Of a DNA stretch of 47,562 nucleotides, positions 28,999 through 37,369 are shown piece after piece. This DNA is from Armatimonadota bacterium (GTDB taxonomy: Bacteria; Armatimonadota; SYMT01; JACQGL01): contig JACQGL010000088.1 of assembly GCA_016199525.1 (NCBI GenBank), forward strand, positions 1 to 47,562, given 5' to 3'. Position numbers and translations under genes: made by a program. The number at the start of each line of letters is the position of its first letter. Position 1 is the stretch's first letter. The notes below the pieces were generated by a model. That model had not been told where the DNA came from, made no database searches, and saw only the letters and a program-made list of their open reading frames with translations.

Positions 28999-31260
28999 AT
29001 GGCGGAGAGCAAGAATCACGGAGCCAGGCGAGTGGATCGGGCCGTTGAGTGGCGATCCAGACTGGCGTTTGCCACCGCAGGCGTGTTGGCGTTTCTCACG
29101 CTGACGGGGCTGTTCATCTGGCTGCTGCGTTTCGGCGTGTTTACGCAAGTCAGCGTCCTCGTGCACACCGCCATTGGCCTGCTCTTCTTCGTGCCGGCAA
29201 CCTGGTACTGCGTGCGCCACTGGCTGGTATACCGCCGCCACCCGTTCGCCCACATCAAGCTATTGGGCTATCTGGGCGTGTTCGTGTTGCTCGCCTGTGC
29301 CATCTCCGGACTGGTGCTGACCTGGCAGCCGCTGTTCGGCATCAGGATCAGCTACTTCTGGCGAGGGGTACACCAGTGGACCACCGTGGCCCTGATCGCC
29401 TTTGCCATCCCACACATTCTCCTTATCGTGCAGCGCGACGCCCGCGCGGCGATGACTGAGGCCCTGGCTTCCGTCTCCGCGGCAAAGAAGCGCTTCGGCT
29501 GGGGCACCCTGGGTTGGGTGGTCGTTGGCTTCGCGCTCGTGGTTCTAGGATGCTATGCCTATATGCCGCCACGGCTGATCACCAAGTTCCCCCCGGACTA
29601 CGACCTCTGGCAGCCGCGCAATCCCCTGTATGGCAAGAACCTGCCTTTCGCTCCCAGTCTGGCCCGAACAAAAGACAACAAGCCAATCGACGCACGACTG
29701 CTGGCGGGGTCAGAGGACTGCGGCACCGCAGGCTGCCACGAGCAGATCGTGAACGAGTGGCACCCCTCGGCGCATCGTTACAGTGCCCTGGACAAGGCCT
29801 TCCAAGCCATCCAGTTGACGATGGCCAAGCAAAACGGCCCCACCTCGACGCGCTACTGCGGCGGCTGCCACGACCCTATCTCGCTGTTCTCGGGCACCAA
29901 GAATATCTTCACTGATGAAGCCCAGCTGACGGCGCTGCACGGCTACCGGGAAGGGATCTCCTGCCTTTCCTGCCACTCCATCCGGCAGACCGACATACGT
30001 GGCAACGCCCAGTTCGTGGTCCACGCTCCCCCCCGCTACATCGGGGAACTGGAATACGACGCGGCAACGCTGGAATACGAGAAGACGAAGAAGGATAGCT
30101 GGGAGAAGGGTGCCTGGCATCTGGCACGAGACTTCCTTATCCGCGCTTATCCCCGGGAGCACGTAGCCAGCCTGTCGAAGGTGATGTTCAAGAAGCCGGA
30201 GTACTGCGCCGCCTGCCACAAGCAGTTCGTGGATGAAGAGGTGAACAAGGTAGGGTGGGTGCAGCTCCAGAACCAGTTCGACAACTGGAAGGCAAGCAAG
30301 TGGGCGCACCACCGTGAGGATCCCCGGCGCACCACCGAGTGCCGTGAATGCCATATGCCGCTGGTCCCCTCCCACGATCCGGCGGCGGGGGATGCGTATG
30401 ACTACAACCGCTCTCCCAACGATGGCAAACACCGCTCGCATCGCTTCGTGGCCGCCAACCAGCTCATGCCCGGTCTCCTCGAGCTGCCGGGTGCGGACGA
30501 GCAGGTGCGGCTGACGGAACAGTGGCTGAAGGGTGAGTTCCCAATCCCCGAGATCGAAGATAAGTGGCGCAAGGCCGGCGTCCCGGCAGTCTCCATTCAG
30601 CTGATCGCGCCTCCAACGGCACAGCCTAGCCAACCCGTCCATCTCCGGTGCGTCATTACCTCCAACAAAGTCGGGCACGACTTTCCTACCGGCCCTCTGG
30701 ACATCATCCAGGCGTGGGTGGAGGTGGTAGTGAAAGACGAACAGGGCAAGGTGGTCTACAAGACGGGAACGGTAGATAAGGAGGGATTCATCAAACCGGG
30801 CTCCTTCATCTTCAAGGCAGAGCCGGTGGATCAGAGCGGAAACCTGATTGATCGCCACAACCTCTGGGAGATGGTGGGGGTGAGGAATCGACGGGCGTTG
30901 TTCCCGGGCTTTTCGGATACGGCGGAGTTCTCCTTCCTCTGCCCCGAACTGCGCACCGACCAGCGTAAGATCCTGCCGGCCGAGAAGCACTATACCTTCA
31001 AGGCGCCCAGTACGGGGAAGCTGCTGGTGACGGCCAAGTTGTGCTACCGCAAGATCGACCAGTTCCTGCTGAACTTCCTGCGCAGCGTGGGCTTCTTCAG
31101 CGAGTTCAAGGGTAAGCACCTGACCTCACCCATCACGGATATGCACGAGCAGCAAGCCGTCATCGAGGTGGGGTCGGGCCGCCTGGTGAGCGCTCCCGCA
31201 CCCTCAAAGGGTGTGCGAGAGCCGGGCCGACGGGCGTCTAGAGGCGTCTCTGGGGGTTAA
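28999..31260 (+). CDS. Membrane-anchored multiheme c-type cytochrome
   Basis: Several N-terminal TM helices; heme motifs CGTAGCH (CX4CH), CGGCH, CLSCH, CAACH, CRECH; RBS AAGGAGGT before ATG 28999. Confidence 0.85.
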   Translation: MAESKNHGARRVDRAVEWRSRLAFATAGVLAFLTLTGLFIWLLRFGVFTQVSVLVHTAIGLLFFVPATWYCVRHWLVYRRHPFAHIKLLGYLGVFVLLACAISGLVLTWQPLFGIRISYFWRGVHQWTTVALIAFAIPHILLIVQRDARAAMTEALASVSAAKKRFGWGTLGWVVVGFALVVLGCYAYMPPRLITKFPPDYDLWQPRNPLYGKNLPFAPSLARTKDNKPIDARLLAGSEDCGTAGCHEQIVNEWHPSAHRYSALDKAFQAIQLTMAKQNGPTSTRYCGGCHDPISLFSGTKNIFTDEAQLTALHGYREGISCLSCHSIRQTDIRGNAQFVVHAPPRYIGELEYDAATLEYEKTKKDSWEKGAWHLARDFLIRAYPREHVASLSKVMFKKPEYCAACHKQFVDEEVNKVGWVQLQNQFDNWKASKWAHHREDPRRTTECRECHMPLVPSHDPAAGDAYDYNRSPNDGKHRSHRFVAANQLMPGLLELPGADEQVRLTEQWLKGEFPIPEIEDKWRKAGVPAVSIQLIAPPTAQPSQPVHLRCVITSNKVGHDFPTGPLDIIQAWVEVVVKDEQGKVVYKTGTVDKEGFIKPGSFIFKAEPVDQSGNLIDRHNLWEMVGVRNRRALFPGFSDTAEFSFLCPELRTDQRKILPAEKHYTFKAPSTGKLLVTAKLCYRKIDQFLLNFLRSVGFFSEFKGKHLTSPITDMHEQQAVIEVGSGRLVSAPAPSKGVREPGRRASRGVSGG

Positions 31261-31434
31261 CTCAGAACGCACGCACAGCACCCATCCAGTTGACCATCCA
31301 GGGCCGTTGCCCTGATCAAGAGCATCTCAAGTTTCGCGAGTCCGTTTAGCGCAGCGGGGAATCCGGCCCCCAGCCGGGTTCTCGTATGCAAGACCACGCG
31401 CAGATAATTCTTTTTGCCTGGCCCGGAGCGAGTG

Positions 31435-33222
31435 ATGGTGAATAGGAAATTCACGCGCCGGCAACGGCTGTTGTTACGCACCGGCATTCTCGCCTTCCTC
31501 GTGCTGGCGATCGGAGCAGCGGCGGTGTTCTTTCGGCCTCGGCCGCCCCAATACAACCCGGGCGGCGAAGTGGAAGGGCTTACCGCGGAACTGGAGCGGT
31601 CCATCCCCCCGGATCGTCCGCGGGTGAGTTTTGCGGAGGTATCCGCCGAAGCGGGCATTAACTTCACTCACTTCTACAGAGAGCGCTCTACGCAGCTCCC
31701 CGAAGACATGGGTAGTGGCGCCGCCTGGGGTGACTATGACAACGATGGTGACGAGGACCTGTTCATCGTCAACATCTGTGGTCCTCTGACGCTGAGCAAA
31801 GAGGAAGCCTCCCGATCCCCGGCGACGTGCCACCTATATCGTAATGATGGTCACGGGACGTTCACGGATGTATCGCAGGAAGCGGGGCTGCAACTGCGTC
31901 TCTGCGGTATGGCGGCGGCCTGGGGAGACTACGATGGCGATGGCTGGCTGGACCTGATCGTCACTTCCTACCCTGATCTCTTCCTGTTCCGGAATGACCA
32001 CGGCCACTTTGTCAATGTCAGCCGCGCTTCAGGGGTCGGCCGGTACAAGGGCTTTTGGACGGACGCATCGTGGGCTGACTACGACAGGGATGGAAACCTC
32101 GATCTGTACGTGTGCGGCTACGTTCAGTATCGCGCCAACCCGGCGGATTGGAACAAGGTCTCCATCCAATACTCCGCCGAAATCCCCTTCACCCTGAACC
32201 CCTCCTCCTACCCACCGGAGCGGAACCTGCTGTTTCATAACCGCGGCAATGGCACGTTCACCGAGGTCGCCCGGCAGGCCGGGGTGCAGAACACCACGGG
32301 ACGCAGCCTCTCGGCCGCCTGGTGCGACTTCGATGAGGATGGCCGGACCGACCTGTACGTAGCCAATGATGTGTCCGACAACGCGATGTACCGAAACCTG
32401 GGGAATGGTAGGTTCATCGACATCTCTCACGCCGTCTGGGTGGCGGACTACCGGGGGGCAATGGGCCTGGGCGTGGGGGATTGGGACGGGGACGGCGACC
32501 TCGACATCTTCATCACTCACTGGCTCGCGCAGGAGAATGCCCTGTTCAACAATATGCGCATCCCGTTCCGTGGCTCCAAGCCAGGCAAGACCGTGTTCGT
32601 GGATGTGGCGGATCAGCAGGGGCTGGGTCAGATCGCCCTGGAGGTCGTCGGTTGGGGTACTTCTTTCTTCGACTACGATAATGACGGTAAGCCTGACCTG
32701 TTCGTCGTCAACGGCAGCACGTTGCAGGATGAAAAGGACAAACGGCAGCTCGCCCCGATGCGCCACTTCCTGTTCTGGAACAAGAACGAAGTGGAGGGTT
32801 TCTTCGAGGTGGCGCTGGCTAGCGGACCGATCTTTAAGCAGCAGACAGTGGGCCGTGGAGCAGCGTTCGCAGACTACGACGGCGATGGCGACGTAGACAT
32901 CTTCGTGGTCAATTTTAATGGACGCGGGTGGCTGCTGCGCAACGACGGGGGCAATCAGAACCGCTGGCTGAACGTGAAGGTACGGGGCAGGAAGAACCGG
33001 TTTGGCGTCGGAGCAATAGTGAAGGTGATCACCGGCGATCGGGCGCAGGTGCAGCAGATCGGTTCCCAGTCCTCCTATCTATCGCAAAACAGCCTCACCG
33101 CTCATTTTGGCGTGGGCAAGACGGAGGTTGTGGATCGGGTGGAAGTGACGTTCCCCGGCGGGAAAGTGGTGCGGCGCGAAAGGGTGAGCAGTAACCTTAC
33201 CATTACTGTAGACGAGACCTGA
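31435..33222 (+). CDS. FG-GAP/VCBS repeat protein with ASPIC/UnbV C-terminal domain (CRTAC-like)
   Basis: Repeated AWGDYDNDGDEDLFIVN / AWGDYDGDGWLDLIVT units; C-terminal NRWLNVKVRGRKNRFGVGAIVKVITG...SYLSQNSLTAHFGVGK. Confidence 0.88.
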   Translation: MVNRKFTRRQRLLLRTGILAFLVLAIGAAAVFFRPRPPQYNPGGEVEGLTAELERSIPPDRPRVSFAEVSAEAGINFTHFYRERSTQLPEDMGSGAAWGDYDNDGDEDLFIVNICGPLTLSKEEASRSPATCHLYRNDGHGTFTDVSQEAGLQLRLCGMAAAWGDYDGDGWLDLIVTSYPDLFLFRNDHGHFVNVSRASGVGRYKGFWTDASWADYDRDGNLDLYVCGYVQYRANPADWNKVSIQYSAEIPFTLNPSSYPPERNLLFHNRGNGTFTEVARQAGVQNTTGRSLSAAWCDFDEDGRTDLYVANDVSDNAMYRNLGNGRFIDISHAVWVADYRGAMGLGVGDWDGDGDLDIFITHWLAQENALFNNMRIPFRGSKPGKTVFVDVADQQGLGQIALEVVGWGTSFFDYDNDGKPDLFVVNGSTLQDEKDKRQLAPMRHFLFWNKNEVEGFFEVALASGPIFKQQTVGRGAAFADYDGDGDVDIFVVNFNGRGWLLRNDGGNQNRWLNVKVRGRKNRFGVGAIVKVITGDRAQVQQIGSQSSYLSQNSLTAHFGVGKTEVVDRVEVTFPGGKVVRRERVSSNLTITVDET

Positions 33223-33342
33223 CACGGGCTGTGGAGGGAGTATTGCCGGGCGCGCCGTGTGTGGCTGGTGCGGGAGGTAGGGGTCATAGACGGCCAGAAT
33301 CGGGCGGTTCAAGGCCTACACGCTTTCCAATAAGGGGCAACG

Positions 33343-34215
33343 ATGTCTTCGCTCCGCATCTCCGGCATTGTATTGCTGCTAGCGTTTCTAGGTGTGGCGG
33401 CGCTCAGAACAGTAGCGATGCGCCGTGAGCAGCAGGCGACGCAGGTCGAAGCCGCACAGAAGGAGCGCGTCCGCGAGTTCTGGAATACCTACCGGAAAGC
33501 CAGCCAGGCGCTGGCGACTAATGATCTGCAGGCCGCCATTCCCCTTTACCAAGCGGCACTCTCCTTGAAGCCCGACCACGAGGACTCGCTTTACTACCTG
33601 GGTAACTGCTACTTCCAGTCTGGCCGCTACCAAGAGGCGCTCTCGATGTACGAGCGCCTGATCACCGTCCATCCTCTCGGCTCCTCCAGAGGCTATATGC
33701 AGCGGGCTCTCGTGCATGCGTGCCTGGAGACGAGCGCTCCTTTCGACCTCCAGAAGGCGGAACGTTACTTTCGCGAGGCTCTTCGCGTCGATCCGGACAG
33801 CGGGGCCCAGATGGGCTTAGGAGAGGTGGCTGTACTGCAGGGCGCGTGGCCGAAGGCATGGGACGCGTTGCAAGTAGCCAACGCCGACAACGCGATGAGT
33901 GTGGCCGCCCCTTATCTGCTCGGCTACCTGCGCTGGCGAGCAGACGAGCAGGCAGAGGCGTGGCGCTGGTTTCGCCTGGCCGTGCAGCGTGTGGAAGTGA
34001 AGAAGCCGCCTGTTGCATGGTCCGAAGAAGGTAACGTGAAGGCGGATCCAAAACTGCGCTGGCAGGCTCTGGCCCGGCAGAGCGTGTTCGGCAGCCATTG
34101 GCTGCGACTACTGGATTATGTGAAACAGCCTGATCTCTCGCCCTCTCTTATGGAGCGCGAATACCAGAGGTTACAGGGCGTCCTTACCGCAGCTCAAAAG
34201 CGCGTGCGGGGCTAA
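33343..34215 (+). CDS. TPR repeat protein
   Basis: N-terminal TM segment and TPR units (AIPLYQAALSLKPDHEDSLYYLGNCYFQSGRYQEALSMYERLI). Confidence 0.75.
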   Translation: MSSLRISGIVLLLAFLGVAALRTVAMRREQQATQVEAAQKERVREFWNTYRKASQALATNDLQAAIPLYQAALSLKPDHEDSLYYLGNCYFQSGRYQEALSMYERLITVHPLGSSRGYMQRALVHACLETSAPFDLQKAERYFREALRVDPDSGAQMGLGEVAVLQGAWPKAWDALQVANADNAMSVAAPYLLGYLRWRADEQAEAWRWFRLAVQRVEVKKPPVAWSEEGNVKADPKLRWQALARQSVFGSHWLRLLDYVKQPDLSPSLMEREYQRLQGVLTAAQKRVRG

Positions 34216-34237
34216 CCGAACCGGGAATTCGCTGCCG

Positions 34238-34271
34238 CAATGCTTGTGGGTTCGAGTCCCACCTCGCCCAT
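34238..34271 (+). other. 3' tRNA fragment (T-arm plus 3' acceptor strand), candidate att site
   Basis: GTGGGTTCGAGTCCCAC T-arm followed by CTCGCCCA; no GGGCGAG 5' acceptor strand found at tRNA distance upstream. Confidence 0.7.
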
Positions 34272-34304
34272 AGGCACGAAACGTGAGGTGTCTTACGGCA
34301 TTTG

Positions 34305-34360
34305 GGGCCTTCCGCGAGCGGTTTGTTAACCATTTGCTAACCAATTTTCGCGGAAGGCCC
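34305..34360. repeat. 13-bp inverted repeat enclosing short direct repeats next to the tRNA fragment
   Basis: GGGCCTTCCGCGA (34305-34317) / TCGCGGAAGGCCC (34348-34360); loop contains GTTAACCA TTT GCTAACCA. Confidence 0.75.
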
Positions 34361-34383
34361 TGCTAGACCAGGAACAGGCGTTC

Positions 34384-35586
34384 CTACGCCTCGCGGATGA
34401 GGGCTGACGGAACCGGTAGAGCGGGTCTCGTCGGCGCCATTGCCGCGCCGAGGGCCGCATCCATCCGCCTCACCGCATCCTCTTGCATTCCTGGCAAGAC
34501 GTGGGAGTAGGTGTCGAGGGTGATGGCGACCGTGGCGTGTCCCAACCGCTCGCTCACGATTTTGGGGTGTACCCCCTGGCGGAGGAGCAAGGTGGCGCAG
34601 GTGTGCCGGAGATCGTGGAGCCGCACCCGTGGGAAGCCTGCCACCCCGCGCACAAGGCTGACAAACCACTTGCTGAAGTGATCGGGGTGGATGGGCTGCC
34701 CGTCCGGCAGGGCGAAGACGAGATCGCTGTCGCAGTAGTCCTTCCCGAACAGGCGGCGCTCGTCCGATTGCGTGCGGCGGTGCTCCCCTAGCGCCCTGAC
34801 GGCAAAGGCGGGCAACGGTGGGAGACGCCGCCCCTTTTGTGTCTTCGGCGGCTTGAACGCGAGACCCGCCTTGGTGGCCTCCAGGGACCGGCACACCGTA
34901 AGCCGACCAGCCTGGAGGTCTACGTCCGACCAGCGAAGCGCCAGGAGTTCTCCGCGCCGCACCCCGCTGGCGACGGCAAGCACGATAGGGGCAAACATGC
35001 GGCTCCCGCGCGCGTGGAGAAATAGCTGCACCGTCTCCGCCTCATTCAAGGCGCGCATCTCCACGCGCGCCCTTTGGGGTGGCTCCACACTGTCACACAC
35101 GTTGCGAGGAAGTAGCTGCCACTTGACCGCCTGCTGGAGCGCCTCCCGTAGGATTCGGTGGTGCAGAACGACTGTGGTAGGTGAAAGCCCGCCCTTCCCG
35201 TGCAGGCGGCCCTTCTGGAGGGCGCGCGCATGGCAAGCCTGGATGTGGAGGGGTTGAAGCTTGCTTAGAGGAATGCTCCCGAGCGCGGGAATCAGATGGG
35301 CGCGGATGATCTCGCTATAGCGTTCAAACGTCCTGCCCGCGACGTTGACGCGGGCGTAATCCTCCAGCCACCGAACGAGGAACGCCCCCGTGGTGAGCCG
35401 CGAGGGGTTAACGAACCCCCCGTTCTGCACCTCGGCCAGGACGCGGTTCAGCTCCGCCTGCGCCTGGCGCTTCGTGCCTTTGACGGTTAGTGTCTTCTGT
35501 TTCCGCCGGTGCGTCACCGGGTCGCGCGGCAGTTCGATCCAGAGTGTCCAGCTCCCGGGGGAGCGCTCTTTCATGGAGCCTTTCAT
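34384..35586 (-). CDS. Tyrosine recombinase / phage integrase
   Basis: Catalytic pattern SGVRRGELLALRWSD ... LHDLRHTCATLLLRQGVHPKIVSERLGHATVAITLDTYSHV; start MKGSMKERSPGSW with upstream AAGGAAA. Confidence 0.93.
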   Translation of the reverse strand: MKGSMKERSPGSWTLWIELPRDPVTHRRKQKTLTVKGTKRQAQAELNRVLAEVQNGGFVNPSRLTTGAFLVRWLEDYARVNVAGRTFERYSEIIRAHLIPALGSIPLSKLQPLHIQACHARALQKGRLHGKGGLSPTTVVLHHRILREALQQAVKWQLLPRNVCDSVEPPQRARVEMRALNEAETVQLFLHARGSRMFAPIVLAVASGVRRGELLALRWSDVDLQAGRLTVCRSLEATKAGLAFKPPKTQKGRRLPPLPAFAVRALGEHRRTQSDERRLFGKDYCDSDLVFALPDGQPIHPDHFSKWFVSLVRGVAGFPRVRLHDLRHTCATLLLRQGVHPKIVSERLGHATVAITLDTYSHVLPGMQEDAVRRMDAALGAAMAPTRPALPVPSALIREA

Positions 35587-36539
35587 TCGTCTTTTCCTTT
35601 CGAGTGGCCCGTTGCCCCGCTTCGCAGCTTGCGCCCCCGGAAGCGGTTGCCGCACGGGATGGAGCAGAACTTCTTGTCTGACCTGGTAGGACGGAAGAGC
35701 TTGCCGCACGCAGGATCCCGGCAGACGCGCGTCTGCTCTTGGGCGGCGTCGCGCAGCAGCCCCACGGCGGCGAGCGAAAGGAGGGATGGAAAGGCCCACC
35801 CGAAGGCGATGCCGTTTCCGTGGGGAACGGGAATCGGGTGGGCGCGAGAGAGATAGAGGTCCGCATCGGCGAAAGGCCATCCATGGACCCACAGGCGGAA
35901 GTCCCCGAGGGCGCGTTCAATCGCCTCTGTGGTCTCCGCGTAGTCCCTCCAGAAGTCTTCCGAGTTCAAAGACGGGTAGCGGCGGCTTCGCCCGTCCAGG
36001 GTAGGGAAAAAGGGCGCGTACGCGTTCTCCAGCGAGCGTTCCCGCCAGGTACCCGACAGCTCCTGCCACAGAACAACTCCGGCCCGCTCGCCGTTCAGCG
36101 TGAGCTGCGCGAGTTCTTTCATGGAAGCGACGCCCACGCGCACAAAGTTGTGCCGCTCCACGGCAATCAACGGCCCCTCTCCGGTGTTCTCGCCTGGAAA
36201 GGCAACCTGCTGGCAGGGTTCGCCTGATTCGTAATGTACCCGCGTCGGGCGGAACCGCGCTTCGATTACGTGGTGCCGCAGGATGCCGAGCGGCCCCCGC
36301 TGGCTGTAGAACGCCTGGAGGGCGTTCGGATCGCGCGTGTTGAGGTCCAATAACTCCCGCCACAGAGGCGCAGGGCGGTCGTGCCCGCTCTCGGTGAGTG
36401 GGTCGTATACCTCTGGTCGCGCTCCGGGGATGGGTCGCAACCACTCACCGTACCACTCGTGCGGTGTGCGAACCCATCTACCGGTCAGCCGCACGGTAGG
36501 CGCTGCCACCTCCCCGGGCGACGGAGTAACGTTTTTCAT
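35583..36539 (-). CDS. CGNR zinc-finger domain protein
   Basis: C-terminal CRDPACGKLFRPTRSDKKFCSIPCGNRFRGRK; ATGA overlap with the integrase start. Confidence 0.75.
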   Translation of the reverse strand: MKNVTPSPGEVAAPTVRLTGRWVRTPHEWYGEWLRPIPGARPEVYDPLTESGHDRPAPLWRELLDLNTRDPNALQAFYSQRGPLGILRHHVIEARFRPTRVHYESGEPCQQVAFPGENTGEGPLIAVERHNFVRVGVASMKELAQLTLNGERAGVVLWQELSGTWRERSLENAYAPFFPTLDGRSRRYPSLNSEDFWRDYAETTEAIERALGDFRLWVHGWPFADADLYLSRAHPIPVPHGNGIAFGWAFPSLLSLAAVGLLRDAAQEQTRVCRDPACGKLFRPTRSDKKFCSIPCGNRFRGRKLRSGATGHSKGKDE

Positions 36540-36626
36540 AACGTGATAATCATATCATCAACGGGTTAGAACGTCACATAATGATTCTGGGGGGGGCGAT
36601 ACGCGCTACTTCAAGGAGGAAGAAAG

Positions 36627-36821
36627 ATGGATTTGAACGCGCAGAGGGTGTTGACGGTTGCCGAGACGGCTCGCGAGCTGCGCCTCGGTCGCTCAGCGAC
36701 CTACGAGGCCGTAAAACGCGGCGAGATTCCATCCGTTCGCATCGGTCGCCGAATTCTCATACCGGTGGCCGCGCTGGAGCGCCTCCTGGCCGAGGCAGGC
36801 CGCGCGGAGGGGGAGCGTTAG
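36627..36821 (+). CDS. Excisionase/HTH_17-type DNA-binding protein
   Basis: VLTVAETARELRLGRSATYEAVKRGEIPSVRIGRRILIPVAALERLL. Confidence 0.85.
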   Translation: MDLNAQRVLTVAETARELRLGRSATYEAVKRGEIPSVRIGRRILIPVAALERLLAEAGRAEGER

Positions 36822-36823
36822 GC

Positions 36824-37369
36824 GTGAGCAGCGCCCCATCCGAGATGCTGCTTGCCGCTCTGGAGTACTTGCGCCTGGGCTGGCACCCTATCCCGCTCTG
36901 CTGGCCGGGCGAACACTGCCGCTGCGCCTGCTACAAGGGCCACACCGACCCCAAGGACGTGGGCAAGGCGCCGCTCCTGGGCAGCGGCTACGAGCGGCTG
37001 ACCGTCACCGAAGCCCTAGCACGGCGCTGGTGGGGAGAGCGCTGGCCGGAGGCGAACGTCGGCATCCTGCTCGCGCCGTCGGGGCTGGTGGTGATCGACC
37101 TGGACGGGCAGGCGGCCATCGAGGAAGCAACGGCCTGTGGCCTGCCCGCACGCGGGCCGGTCGCGCGCAGCGGGCGGACGGATGGCGGCGAGGGCCGGCA
37201 CCTCTACTGCCGCCGCCCGGAGGGCTGCCCGGTCACCAGGGCATCGCACAGGGGGAGCTGCCGCCGCATCGAGGTCCTTTCCGCCGGGTATGCGGTCGCG
37301 CCGCCGTCCCGTCACCGGAGCGGACGCCGGTACGAGCGGCTGGTATCGCCCTGGAGGGATGAGGAATGA
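36824..37369 (+). CDS. Small bifunctional primase/polymerase (prim-pol) domain protein
   Basis: GWHPIPLC...KAPLLGSGY...NVGILLAPSGLVVIDLDG...SGRTDGGEGRHLYCRRP; GTG start just after the HTH stop. Confidence 0.8.
   Translation: MSSAPSEMLLAALEYLRLGWHPIPLCWPGEHCRCACYKGHTDPKDVGKAPLLGSGYERLTVTEALARRWWGERWPEANVGILLAPSGLVVIDLDGQAAIEEATACGLPARGPVARSGRTDGGEGRHLYCRRPEGCPVTRASHRGSCRRIEVLSAGYAVAPPSRHRSGRRYERLVSPWRDEE

Noticed and set aside
29710-31119. 469-aa minus-strand ORF
   Set aside because: Antisense to the multiheme cytochrome gene
34195-34271. Complete tRNA gene
   Set aside because: Only the T-arm and 3' acceptor strand are present; no matching 5' acceptor, D-arm or anticodon arm could be seen
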